A stretch of DNA of 64,000 bases from Dipetalonema caudispina (taxonomy: Eukaryota; Nematoda; Chromadorea; Rhabditida; Onchocercidae), in contig JABVXV010000084.1 of assembly GCA_013365325.1 (NCBI GenBank), forward strand, positions 1-64,000, in the 5' to 3' direction. A model generated the notes under the pieces. The model did not search any database and was not told the DNA's origin. It was given only the letters and a program-made list of their open reading frames with translations. Below are positions 52,294 through 64,000 of the stretch, in pieces. Positions within the stretch are counted from its first letter, which is position 1, and each line of letters starts with the position of its first letter. A program made the position numbers and the translations under genes.

Positions 52294-54344
52294 CTGTTTT
52301 TTTAAAGAAGAAAATGTTAGAAGTGTCATGCCATCATGCAAAATGTATATGCAAACAGTAATAATAATAATAATAATAATCATAATCATAATCATAAGAA
52401 ATGGTATTATGCAGATTATTTGTTGCGTCAATTGATGGAAAATGTTGCCTTTGAAAATGATTTTGTTTGTGTGCGGCAATGGATTAGACAGATGGGCCGA
52501 TCGTCCGTTGCGTATCGTTCCATCTTTGTCATTCGATCCTTAAGCTATCATTGCTAGGAAATAAATTTAATTTCATTATTGTTTCATTTCTTCAATTATT
52601 CACGTTCGAATGAATTTTATTTTCACCAATCGCAGCAAAGATTTTAAAATATTTCAGCATGTGAAAGAAATTAAAAATAATGTTGAATAAATATATCTAA
52701 GTTGGTCGAATCGTACGTATTCGTAACAGGAAATAGCATTGATACAACAAATATCAATTGCTGAATGATATCATGAAAGAATGATTGATGACAACTGACG
52801 CATCATCATTTATTTCAGTTTGGAAACATTGCGGAATGCAAAAAGATTAGATGTAAGGGTTCGGAATATCATTCGTTGGATGATGAATTGCGGTAGAATT
52901 TCGAAATATACCAAAAAATATATGAAATTCTTCCTACTAATTCTTCCATAAATACAATAATACTATCGTCTATTTCTTCCATATATTATCCGTAAAATTA
53001 TCATCCGTAAACCGTACATATATATATTTGTATCTCCTATCAATGTTTTGTTTGATAGTTAAAGTGATAATAAAGCTGTTGCTATTCATCGCTATCATAC
53101 TGATAGATTGCTTGATGAAACGATTAGTGCATTATAAAACAGATGAAAAAATCGATAAGCAATAAATGTTCTTTATCATTTCTGAATTATTAAGCTGAAA
53201 TCGAATTAACAAAATCTTTTCTTTATTTTATAAAATTTCATTTTGAGATATACGTGGAATTGCACATCGAAAGTATATGGACGATTTTGTGTTGTAAATT
53301 AGTTGAAAGTGAAATATGTAACACTGCGTTTTCATCAGTTGTTGAAAAATCGATCCGTATCAATGTTGGCTCATAGAATAGTTCAAATTGACGGAAATCA
53401 TCACTTCACTCTAAAAATGTGTAAACTTGCAACAAACAACTTTGCAAATCTCATCCGATAATGTTAGTATTTGTTTGTGTTGGACTAAGCAATCGGTTCA
53501 TTTCTACCTCATTTTTTTCTTTTCGTAATGCATTTTTTATGAGAAAGTAGAATTTTTCTTCAATCACATTTATTGTTTTATTCATAGAAATTCAAAAAAG
53601 GGAAATTTTTTGTCTTTGTTTAAAGTTTCAAAAATTCAAAGAAAAATTTCCATTATTATTCGTAATTTTATCAAAGATTTCTTCGTAATATTTAGAAGGA
53701 AAGAAGAGGAAACGGAATATTTCAACTCAACTTTTAATACAGTAAATGATTTAAGAAATCACTGCATGCGAAAATTTCTTTCCTGGAAGCAAGTAAAAGT
53801 TAAAAAAGTTAAAAGTTGAAAGGAAGATCTCTTCATTGCGAACTTTTCCCATTCACTTGGTTTTATTTCCCGAAAATTTTTAATTTTAAGATTTTATACA
53901 AAGTTGTTTCTGGAAATGAAATTTCCACAATGCAGTGATTTCTCAAATCGCTTACTACGCCATTATTTGCGCTAGTACTAATCAGAGGGAATCATAGTTC
54001 GAATGATAGTTTTTATTTTTTTTTTTTTGTTCAAAAAGTTCTTTGCCAATTTTTTGTCAACCATCAAAAAATATTTCATTTCATTCATTTAATAGTTTGA
54101 TTGAAAATAAACGTGAAGTGCAAAAATTAATCTATTTTATTTGTATCAAACAATTCATTGCTATTTTGCACTTCGTTAAATAACCACCCAAATTTTACTA
54201 CATGAAAATAAACATTTCGTTAATTAAATTAGACAAAAGAAAATAAAAAATGATTTATGGAATGAATTAATTGCATTTCGAATAATTAATTAATTCAAAT
54301 TATTCATATTATTGTTGTCATTAACATTTATTCTTTTCAAGAAG

Positions 54345-57300
54345 ATGGTAAAGACAAAAACATTAGGTAATATTTACCAACGAATACGTTATTTTGATGA
54401 ACCGTTTGCGTATATTTGCATCAATCAACAAGTGGGAAATTATTGCTCTTATTGCTTAAGAAAACCCGATAAAAGCAAACTTTATAAATGTTCGAAATGT
54501 GAATTAGCAAGGTATTGTAATAAGGTATGTTTCCTCTCCTCTTTTTCTAACCTTTAACCTCATTGATAATTGTAATTGTTACAATTTCCTTCTGAATTTC
54601 ATGAATTTTTTATGCAGAGAAAAAAAAAATTTTATTTTCTAAATTGATTTATAACGTAGCATATATTTTTCATTAAGGAATGTCAACGTTTGGCATGGAA
54701 GAAGCATCATCGGGCGGAATGTCAACGCTTGGAAGCGGTTTATCCAAATTTACCACTTTCCGAGGTATTATTTCTCAGTCGGATAATCGATAAGGTACTA
54801 TTCTTGGAGCAAAATGGTGACAAATACAATTGGGAAAAACATAGGAAATGGATCGATTTGATGGATCATCAAGATGATATTCGAAATGATGAAGTAATGG
54901 AATTATCATAGTGTTGAACAATTTTTAAGAAATGAGAGAAAAAAAAATTTCATTTGGCAAGAGGCAAATTCGTGATAAAATAAATGAATTGGTTGAAAAG
55001 CAAGAAAATATGAATAGGATGGAAGGAATTTATGAAAATTTATCCATTTTGCAGATTAAATATGCTCGTTTCGAAAAAATTTACGGGAAAATGGCAACAT
55101 TTCGAAAAGTTGAAATGATTGAAAAGGAAAAATTTTATGAAATTTTTTGCAAAACAGCAATCAATTCGCATTCAATACATACAAATGCTGGAGATGAAAT
55201 TGGTTTAGCACTTGACTTAGGTAATTTATTAATTTTTTTTAAATTAAGCCAAATTTTGAATAAATTATTCTTCATGCTAGTGTGAAATTCTAGCTAATTT
55301 ATTTCATTTAGGTTCTTTCATGTTGTATTTTGCATATGTTTGAATGAAATTTTTTGTTTTTTTTTTTTTTTTTCTTTTTTTTAATTTTAACTACTAATTA
55401 CAAAAAGAAAACGATGATGAATATGAGAAATGTTAGAATACAGCGAACATTAGTTTCTTTTCTTTTTTTTTTGAGAAATCTTATTTAAAATTTGTGTCAT
55501 CAGGGATGAGAGAGATAGAGAGAGAGAGAGAGGGCGAGAGTAGGAGTTAATTGATTTAGAATTCTCAAACATGATTCCCAAAGCAACTTTCGACTTTTAG
55601 ATTGCAAATTAAAATAGTATACAGCAAAGTTTCTTAGTTCTAAAATCTTCCAAAATTGCATATTAATTATAATTGAGGAAAAAGTTCTTTTTTTTTCCAA
55701 AAATTTGAAATGGAACTATTTTTAGGCGTATCTGCTTATGATCATTCCTGTCGTCCAAATTGTTCGCTTGTTTTTGATGGATTTCAGGCCTATTTAAGGC
55801 CATTAACTTCAGAAACGAATGCTTCTGATCTGCTTACAGCACGTATAAGTTATATTGACATTGGTCGTTCACGGTATCAACGTCAAAAAGACCTTAAGGC
55901 AAAATGGTACGTTGCTTGCATAGCGCAAAGAGTCTTCTACTGATTAACAATTCTACTACTTCTACTGATATTGATGGAAATTAATTTAGATTAGAATCAT
56001 TTAGTATTACATCATTCTTTAGAAGATAATGATAAATGAGTAGTAATGATAAGATGATAAATTGATAACATGACTGTTTCAGGTATTTTGATTGTCAATG
56101 TGAACGATGCATGGATTCTTCCGATGATATTTTAACATCGATACGTTGTATAAATGAAGAATGTGATGAAGCATTAATCATTACGGAAGATTCAGAACCG
56201 GTAAATATTGCATGCTCAAAATGTAAGCAAATTACGGATGTGGATCATGTAAAAAAGTGTCAGCAATTGATGCTCAATCTTCCGGTACGATTTGCCGTCG
56301 AAATTAACGCTGAAGATGTATGTTAATCAAATTTGAATGTTTATTATTTTCTTTTCTTTCTTTCTTATTTTTTTTTTGTTAAATTAAATTTTCATTTAAT
56401 CAAAGTACTGATAAAAAGAGTTGGATTATAGATTCAAGAAAAACTTAATGAAGCAATGAAATATTTACATTCAAAGAATGTTTATGTGACACGGCTAAAA
56501 GCAGCACTTCTTCATGTTACCGGAACACTTCAAGATAATTTATTGTTCGTTCAAAAAAGTGTCTATGAAAACTATAGATTGTAAGTTTTAATTTTTTTTC
56601 AAACAAAATTATGCTTATTTCGCTTTCTTTGCTTTATAACTTTCTAAATTTAAGTTTTTTTTTTTTAAAAAAATTCAAGATGTTACTTACTTCTACAATT
56701 TAATTCTATTGATTTATGTTGAGTGCTAAATTTCGTCATCTTCATTTCTAGCAATGAGTTTTTATTCAAAAAATTGTGGAGCTAATTTTAAACTTGAAAT
56801 TTTTTATAACAAATAACATTGAAAAAAGAAAGAGAGAGAGAGGGAGAATATAGAGAAAAGAAAAATATCTTAGAACGATTAAATAAAAAAAAAAAAAAAA
56901 CGGCAAAGCATTTTAAAATGATGCTAATATTAATAGTATTAATTAAAAGAAATTAAATGAAAAAGTATTCATTAAAACATAACAGTTATTTCAGATGTTT
57001 TCCACGATCTGATAGGCATCTCGCATATCAACTGTTGCAAATTGTTAAATCACATATCGAAAAAGGAAAAAGAAAGGAAGTAAGTTTCATTTCTTCCTAT
57101 TAATTAATTTTTGACAAATTCTTTTTGTCATATTATTTGCCTTGTTTATTGTTTATCTGTTTACTTGTCTTATTAGATAATTCATTTAACTATTTACTCA
57201 TTTTGCTTCATTTCCTGGCTTATTTTTAAATATAAATTTATATTCCAGGCTGTATCATATGCATATGAAGCGATGAGTATATTTGAAGTATGCTTTGGTC

Positions 57301-57458
57301 TAAATCATCCTTACTATCTTCAAACTCTTGCCCTTTGGACATTTCTCAATCAGGATATTCCAAAAACGGACAAAGAATTAATTGCATTAATGAATTTCCA
57401 ATCTAATAAACCAGTTGATTTATCTGAAATTTTGCTGAAAAACATGAAATTTAACTAA
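54345..57458 (+). CDS. SMYD-type SET and MYND domain protein (predicted lysine methyltransferase)
   Basis: Eight exons join in frame: 54345-54524, 54678-54893, 54962-55220, 55726-55906, 56083-56317, 56432-56580, 56995-57079 and 57249-57458, exactly 504 residues plus stop. The MYND zinc finger uses C34, C37, C49, C52, C58, C62, H71 and C75 (CSYCLRKPDKSKLYKCSKCE...). The SET core reads GVSAYDHSCRPNCSLVF (219-235), then ISYIDI with Y261. The post-SET cysteines C283, C285 and C288 follow in FDCQCERC. The C-terminal helical region ends with FEVCFGLNHPYYLQTLALW, as in SMYD1-3. SMYD enzymes methylate lysines of histones and other proteins using S-adenosylmethionine. Two departures stand out: D224 replaces Asn of the usual NHSC motif, and the N-terminus before MYND lacks the GxG segment. 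A TTCTTTTCAAG acceptor ends three bases before the ATG: a trans-splice site, or the entry from an unseen upstream exon. Confidence 0.92.
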
Positions 57459-58358
57459 TTTGTTTTTTAGAAAAATTCATAGGGTTATAAGTATGCCCTA
57501 ACAGGATGATTCCATAAATAGTGAAATATTCATATGTTATAGTTTTCGATTTTCCCGGATTAGAATATCCCGAAAGCAGACATATTTGCGGAAGGAAATA
57601 ATATAAATTTTCGAGATTATGTTTGAATTTTTCTGAATTCATCCAAACTTTTGCTATGATACTGAGCTTACTATTTACTTTGATGTTTGAAAATGTCGAA
57701 AATGTTATTCCGAAATTCTTACGGTTATTATTTTCCAATACTTTTTATTCATGTATCGCAATGCGCTTTGTTATGTTACATTATACATTCTTTTTGCTAT
57801 ACTTCATTAATGTAAGGAATTGAAACACGTAATGTTACGTTTGTTTCACGTTATTCTTACTTTTCTTTATGGTTCAAAAATGTTGTATGCTTTTTTCCGA
57901 ATATAAAAATATTATGTGATAAACAGAAATATTACAATTTGTTATAAAATATATCATACTTTTTTTAAAAATTACCAAAGTTCTCATGGAATTAATGTAT
58001 TGAAATAAATGATTGAAAAAAAAAATATCTCTTAATATATGAATATAGAAAAAAAGTAAGGAATTATTTTCGCAATTTAATTTCATTCCTATCAGAGAAT
58101 CGAATTGTTGTACTGAAAGTTGAACAAATGATTTTAACAAGTATCATGTTACCTTTTACTTCCAAAACATTACGATGACAATTATCGTGATGAAACTTAC
58201 GCCTTGACAAACAATCAAGATTTGCCAACTTTGATCCTACAATAATCCTGTATCAAGTTGAATATATTTTCATTAATTAATCCAGTTTTCCAATAATTTA
58301 ATAATGTTATTTGATGAAGGATTAGTATAAAAATCACTTACACTTTATATGATTGCAA
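57459..58358. other. Convergent space between the SET-MYND and WD-repeat genes
   Basis: 900 bp between two stop codons. It should contain both 3' UTRs; no coding frame or clear structural element was recognised. Confidence 0.6.
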
Positions 58359-61181
58359 TTATTGATTAATGTTAACTCTGTATGAAGTGACCAGTAGTTG
58401 TCTGTCCACTACAATCAGTGCATCATCGTCGGGAACGAGAGCAAATGCTTGATGCTCAAATGACTGTCTCATCAACATTCTTAAGTCATCAAGTTGAATC
58501 GCATATAGTTGCTCATTATTTCCACAAATGATTAAATTAGCATTTTTAACAGAAATGCTATGAACAGGAAAATCCAAAATACTAGCCGAAGTACTATTTC
58601 CGGATACTATTAATCCCTGAAAAGATTTTTTGTATATCAAATGAAACAAAATAAATTCCATTTGAAAGGAATGATTGAAAAATCTGTCCTAATTGATATT
58701 TCTCAAGAATTCTGTGATATTTGAGTAATTAAAACAGCTAATATTCATTGTATTGTTGTATTCAAATTCATATACAATTTGCACTAAAAGCATATTAATT
58801 AAGCATTGCAAGGAAAAAAAAAAAACGTTCAGGTTAAAAGTATCTTAAAATTTTGAAAAATGCTTATCTTGCCGGAAGATGTTGTAATAACGGTATAATT
58901 TGAAATATGTGCTACTGCCTCAATACAATCAATCTCGAAATGAAACAAAGAGATTGTTAAATCCGGAAGTGTTGCTAACCAAACAGCACCCATTTCACTA
59001 CCAACAAATAGCCGATCTTTGGCAACACATAATGATGTCAAGCCTGATAGTTGATTAATTAGTTGTTTTGGTCATATAATGAGCTGTAAATTGTTTTGCT
59101 GAATCACAATTTCAATTCCTTTTAAATGCGAAATTGATTTTGTTCTCTGTTTCCTCTTTAAAATGAAATTTAATTTTAAATACCGGATGTCTCAATGATT
59201 GAAACTTTATTTTTTCTTAACAGAAAACTACAAAAAAAAAAAAAAAAAAATATTACAATGAATTTTTGAATCAGAAGACAGAAATTGTTTCATAAAACTA
59301 TTTACCGATGTATTTGGCTGATGTATTGGATTTCCTGATATTACGGGGAAGATTCAGGACAGTTATTAATTTGGAATATTTCTCTTCTAGTACTGTCGAC
59401 TTTAAGTTATGAATGATAATTCGACCATCTAAGGATACTGAGACAAGTTGCTGTAATGGATAAAGCCATTCAAGAGCTGTTACTGATAGAGTATGAACCT
59501 GAAATCTCATTCAGTTTTCAGGACTTACTTATCATTGTCGTAATTTTGCAATGAATGAAATTTAACTTGAAGTACTTTTACAACTGAATAAATTAATATT
59601 TGCAATTAATAGTGCTATATAATATTACTCAGTAGTATTTCACATTTTCTCATAAAATTTCTAAGATTGTGTTAATAGCAAACATTGGTAGTAAACAAAT
59701 GGATTAGTATATGAACAAGATAAAAAGTATGAAAATAAGTTTCGGAATTTGCAATTTTTCACATTCATACCTCATTCGTTGATATGATTTCACCATTTCG
59801 AATAATCAAAATGTGACCTGTTATCAAACCTACCGCTATCAAACTTTGAGGGCCATATCTGAAAGGATTTAAAATTCATTAAATTTAGAAATTTTATTTT
59901 CTTCCTTAAGAATATATGAACTTTTGGTTGCAAAAGTTTTGTTGAAAATAATATTAAGGAAACATTTCGTTATTCACCTAAGAATTGTCGGACAACTGGA
60001 AAGTATCAAATGATCGGTCATACGTCGTTGCCAGAATAAAATTACACCGTTGTGTGAGCACCACGTATCATGGTATCGATCAGCAAACAGAAATGCTATA
60101 CGTCCATTAGGACCACATACGACGCTACTTAAAGGCAATTCTTCTTTCTATAAATTTATTAATTTAACAAAAAAAAAAAAAAAAAAAAATCAGAAATTAT
60201 GCAAATATTTGTTAATCCTTACTAATAAAAAACTTCTAGCTAATGTTTTTATGCTAATTAATAAGAAAATTCTTCCTTTTTGATGAAAAATTACACAAAC
60301 ATGTTTGTTTACCTTTTTAATAAAAAATTTCATTTTATTAGTAAGAAATATTTTTCTTGCTAATAAGAATTTTTATTGAATTTTTAACATGAAAGAAAGA
60401 AAAATGAAAATAAAATCTATAGGAATATCTTTTATTTTTTTTCATGCTAATTAGACAAATAAAATGAAGTTTCAGATAAGTTGCGTTGTTCATTTTTGAA
60501 AAGTTAATAGTTAACCTTTGGTAATTGATATTGCTTCATCATTGATAAAGTTACCGAATCAGTACGATGAAAAACATTCAATCGTGCAAGAATATTTGGC
60601 TCTTCATTGTTATTTTTCACTGTCATTAATAATAAATTCAATACTTCATTACTGATATTACCTTCCAAAATGGTATTTATAGAAGTTGATATTTGTTCAA
60701 CTTGTGTACCAATACTGATACAACGCATTGCATTGGTTCCTAAAAGTATTTGCTTTGAATATGACCGAAATCAGTATTTAATTTTAAATTAATCATGTGA
60801 CTATCAGTTATGATTTTTGATAATTCCATCCAAAAATGTTTAGGTTTTAATTCTCATTTTTGAATTTAAATAAAATTTATCCGAATCCAGAAATTAAATT
60901 TGAATTATTTTTTGCTACTATACTTTATTGCAGCTTGGTTTTTCAGCTCTCAAAATGAATTTCAGTCAAACTAATATGTAATGAAAGATATAAATAAATG
61001 TTATGATGGGAATTGATGGAAAAGTAAAATTTTCTGAAAAGACGGGTAAATTGTAGTGTAATTCAGGCAAACCTTGATTTCGGTATTCTCGAGGATCAGT
61101 TAACATTCCAGAATCCACTTTTTCAGTGACCATTTTCTCTCTGGTTGCAATATATGTATTTGGTCCATCGCAATCATCCAT
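58359..61181 (-). CDS. WD-repeat protein, possible dynein-2 intermediate chain
   Basis: Seven minus-strand exons: 61073-61181, 60516-60739, 59978-60147, 59771-59858, 59306-59498, 58868-59043 and 58359-58616, about 405 residues. The N-terminus is acidic and holds DSGMLTDPREYRNQG and CISIGTQVEQ. Downstream segments look like beta-propeller blades: CGPNGRIAFLFADRYHDTWC with GVILFWQ, VTALEWLYPLQQLVSVSLDG with RIIIHNL, and LTSLCVAKDRLFVGSEMGAV with WLATL. A GTQ/VE motif ahead of a WD propeller recalls dynein intermediate chains (WDR34/WDR60 of retrograde intraflagellar transport), but this match is from general resemblance and is not secure. The gene structure is firm except for the last intron, which begins AT (AAG|ATAAGC) instead of GT. 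It points toward the SET-MYND gene. Confidence 0.75.
58617..58867 (-). other. Apparent AT-AG intron in the WD-repeat gene
   Basis: To keep frame between TTSSGK and GLIVSGNSTSAS the intron must start at ATAAGC and end at TTTTCAG. No GT donor exists between the open frame and its stop, and the nearby GC donors give the wrong phase with this acceptor. One base change (A to G) would restore a perfect AAG|GTAAGC donor. Confidence 0.55.
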
Positions 61182-63554
61182 TAATTCGTTTTATTGAAAT
61201 CGTAAATTGGCAAGAAAAAATTGAGAAGTAAGAACAGATTTACGGAAATATGCCTTAGCAGTTTCGCTTAACTCGTAATCTGTAATGTGGATCATTCAAA
61301 AAACAATATGAATTTAAAAAAAAAAGTTTTTAAAAAAACATTTAAAAAACAACATCAGCAATAAAAATTTCAACGATCTATCAGTTAATAACTTTCATGC
61401 GATTATTTCGAAAAGTATAAAATAATTGAAAAATTATGCGTGAAAAAATTTGTTGTCAAAAATCCTACTCACTTTTTTTTTTTACGAGATCAGAGGCTAA
61501 GACTAAAATGAATTTAAGTTTATTAACAACCTGGTAATCATAACTGGTTGCTTAGCAACAAGAAAATTTACAACTCAATTTGACTGAATTATTCCTTAGA
61601 TTCCAGAAAATCCCATCACGATCCGAATTATCCGGTTTGCCTAGTGAAGAAGCATTTCGAGTGTATTAACTATTTCTTAACACTTCATAAGTTATTCCAT
61701 TATTCAATTCCAAATTAAAATTTACTATTGTGAATCATTCTAGACGTTAAAATTGTATTTTCCTTAATCTTTAATTTGGCCAATCAATAGAAGTGCACAG
61801 TTTACTTTGATTTCATTAACTAAAGTGATCGAAAAGACGTAAAATCCAGAAATGATCCGTTCCTGATAAAGATTAAGTCAAATCCAGCAGTATTGACAGA
61901 TACCTCACTGATATTATATGTCTCGATTTCAAGAACTTCCTGATGAATGTAGAGAGTTCGGTAATCAAATACAATTATCTGTATATCGAAAATTGCTCGA
62001 ATTTAAACCAAACGAATCAGTTAACCGGATTGATTATTATTGCTGTATTCCTGAATTCCTTCCATGTACCATACGTTCATTCATTCTTTAACCAAATAAA
62101 AATGTCAAACAATACTAAAGTCAACCGATTGATTGATATGTGGAAAATTTTTAATATTTGAAAAAATTTAAAATTCAATTTTAGAAAGTAACACAGATAT
62201 GTGAATGATATTAATTGTGAGAATCATAAGAAAAAAGTTATCTTATATTTGCTGATTTTTTGAAGAATATATCTTCAGCAAGATAAGAAAGTTGATACCA
62301 AAGAACAGTTGAAAAGAAAGAAGCCAAAAAAAAAAATTTTAATTTAAATTTCAAATACTCCAGCAAACTTCTTATTGTATATAAGTTTTGGGCAAATCAA
62401 GATGAATTGATAATCATATTTCATTTCAAATATGATCATTTCTTCATTCTGTTAATTCATTCCGCCTTTTTTGTCGTCGTTATCAAAGGGAGATAATAAT
62501 CGATAAATGAATTTTAATTACAATAATTTCGCGAATTGGCAAGTTTTTAAGTTTTCAGATGATTCATCTAAAAAGTTCCAATTGCTGAAACTAGTTTACA
62601 CCCCTCATAAAACTTCAAATCACCACTTTCTTTTGCATGCGCACTTAACATCTTTCATTTCTTCTGATCCAAACTATTTCACAGTGATCTCTGTTGCATT
62701 TCATTGTACAATGGTTTCGAACTCCGAAAGGTCTTAGATATCTCGGGATGTGAGAAAAGGAGGAAAAAAAAGGGGAAGGAATGATTAGGTATAGGAGGAG
62801 ATCGGAGATTCGATATCATATCGGGAATTATTGCTACAGTTTGCGAAGAATTCCTTATGATAAGAGAGATAAAGAGAATTAGCGATGAATAGTGAGGATA
62901 AAAAATACCATGTATAGAGTTGATAACAAAAAGTGAAGAATATTATAAGATGATAGATTGAAAAAAGGGGACAAATTATGTACAATATTATAATAATATA
63001 GCAAATAATTGAGAGCATATGTTTTATAATTAAAATCAACAAATAAAATATTTTAAATCCAGACGAATTTGTGATTTCAAATTTACATAGTAAATAATTG
63101 TATTACATGGCACATGAAGATTAACGAATTATATCAGAACCATTCTAACTTGGGAAAATTTTTCTGGCTTCCATCATTTTTTTTCTTTTTTTTTCAATTC
63201 CTGGAAATTGCTCGACTGCGGGAAATCGCTCATATTTTTGTGAAATTAAAGGGTAGAAAGATAGTTATATATGTGTAAAATCTCTTCTGTTAATATTACG
63301 GTTAATTCGAGAAATGTTGCAAGAATTTAAGTGAATATAATCCAAGGAGTATTGGAAAAAGTTTATCCGTTATGTAAGTAAGTAGTATGTCCCGTAGTCG
63401 TTGCATGTATGTTATGTGGGTATTATCAAATAATAACTGAATGTTTTATAGTTTACGTGTTTCCTTATGATATCGAAATCTTTTCTTTTCCTATGATCTT
63501 GATGATTCACGGTTTCAAAAATTTTTTCTTCACATTATTCTTTTTCTTTTTCAG
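61182..63554. other. Divergent intergenic region between the WD-repeat gene and the right-edge gene
   Basis: About 2.4 kb without a supportable gene; it should hold promoters for both flanking genes. Short open frames at 61943-62161 and 62507-62737 have no recognisable domain. Poly-A/T runs are fewer and shorter than in the two deserts. Confidence 0.5.
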
Positions 63555-63677
63555 AACATAAAGTGGAAAGGATAATGATAAATGCAAGGGAAAGCTATCT
63601 TTGGAGAAATAAGAAATATATCGCTTTACTGATAGCAGTCCAAGGATGCTTCATATTAATGAGAGTCCGAGCTAATG
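63555..63677 (+). CDS. Possible first exon of a membrane protein, nucleotide-sugar-transporter-like
   Basis: A strong acceptor (TTTTTCTTTTTCAG) ends at 63554 and an ATG follows at 63575. The frame reads MINARESYLWRNKKYIALLI, then AVQGCFILMRVRANG, and meets a GTATGT donor at 63678. A short basic N-terminus followed by KKYIALLIAVQGCFILMRVR is reminiscent of the first membrane segment of SLC35A nucleotide-sugar transporters (KYxSLxxLVxQ...MRYSR). The acceptor before the ATG suggests trans-splicing. Later exons would lie mostly beyond the right edge, so the family call is tentative. Confidence 0.35.
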
Positions 63678-64000
63678 GTATGTATCACGCGCAATTATGC
63701 AGGTTTCACGATATGTTCACCGCGCAACTACTTATGTGTGTAATCTCATCTATTATTTATGTCAGGATTAAAGAGTGAGGCTTCCCTTTTTTTTTATTTA
63801 TATGTATTATTATACTAAATTTTTCTTTTTTTTTTTTGAATATGCTTATTACTGAAGCTGCTTAAGCAAAACTGAACGGCAGTGTTAAATATATGTGCTC
63901 ACGGTGGTGAAATTTAAATGGAAAGTTTTAGGAAAACTAAATGGGTAAAGATTTTTGATAATACATTCCCATAATTTTTTGCGACACGTAGTAGCCGTAA

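Larger units (their letters stand above)
43011..54344. other. 11-kb gene desert between the MYT1-type and SET-MYND genes
   Basis: The 3' UTR of the MYT1-type gene must lie at the left end; the rest has no supportable gene. It is dominated by poly-T/poly-A runs (43959-43983, 47908-47946, 48042-48067), (GA)n/(CT)n patches (44370-44415, 44801-44835, 46178-46198, 48961-48978), a GT tract at 50289-50345, (CA)n at 51336-51366, an inverted repeat at 48509-48557 and a duplicated element at 51911-52293. An open frame at 52336-52557 starts in an AAT/CAT repeat and has no recognisable domain. Confidence 0.5.

Noticed and set aside
52336..52557. Asn/His-rich 73-codon frame as a gene
   Set aside because: Starts within an AAT/CAT repeat, has no recognisable domain, and no linked exon was found.
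1..64000. CRISPR array, tRNA or rRNA genes, Wolbachia-derived insert
   Set aside because: No regular spacer-repeat pattern, no tRNA T-loop-like motif in context, no rRNA-like sequence and no intronless bacterial-type gene run was seen. The repeats present are micro- or minisatellites.

Overview
The window looks like nuclear DNA of a nematode, most likely a parasitic clade III (filarial-type) species. The DNA is AT-rich and full of homopolymer runs and microsatellites. Protein-coding genes are split into short exons. Acceptors are of the TTTTCAG/TTTCAG type and donors mostly GTAAGT/GTATGT-like. Several first exons sit just behind a pyrimidine-AG, as expected for spliced-leader trans-splicing. 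No bacterial operon structure, rRNA, tRNA or CRISPR array was seen. The species call is an inference; the eukaryotic, nematode-like gene structure is read directly from the sequence.

Five genes could be rebuilt exon by exon with the reading frame preserved, apart from one irregular splice junction in each of two of them. (1) 10186-13839 (+): an FKBP8-like immunophilin with FKBP and TPR regions and a C-terminal membrane anchor. (2) 14383-19453 (-): CLN3/battenin, 15 exons, about 471 residues. (3) 34720-43010 (+): a MYT1-family C2HC zinc-finger transcription factor, the nematode ZTF-11 type, with two fingers. (4) 54345-57458 (+): a SMYD-type SET-MYND protein, 8 exons, 504 residues. (5) 58359-61181 (-): a WD-repeat protein, 7 exons, about 405 residues, possibly a dynein-2 intermediate chain. 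Weaker gene evidence exists at both edges: a possible last exon pair at 1-61 and 650-684 (+), and a membrane-protein first exon at 63555-63677 (+) that may belong to a nucleotide-sugar transporter.

The layout is two convergent pairs flanking one isolated regulator. FKBP8-like and CLN3 end 543 bp apart, and the SET-MYND and WD-repeat genes end 900 bp apart. The MYT1-type gene stands alone, with about 15 kb upstream and 11 kb downstream without a supportable gene. Those deserts hold most of the simple repeats, several diverged minisatellites and some perfect inverted repeats. The first 10 kb is also largely gene-free apart from the edge exon.

The genes do not form a pathway. FKBP8 (mitochondria/ER) and CLN3 (lysosome) are organelle-membrane proteins, the MYT1-type factor is expected to act in neuronal fate, and the SET-MYND protein is a predicted lysine methyltransferase with a changed motif. 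No new system could be demonstrated. The strongest oddities are a non-GT intron in the WD gene, an Asp-for-Asn change in the SET core motif, a CtBP-like motif in the MYT1-type factor, and several uncharacterised repeat families.
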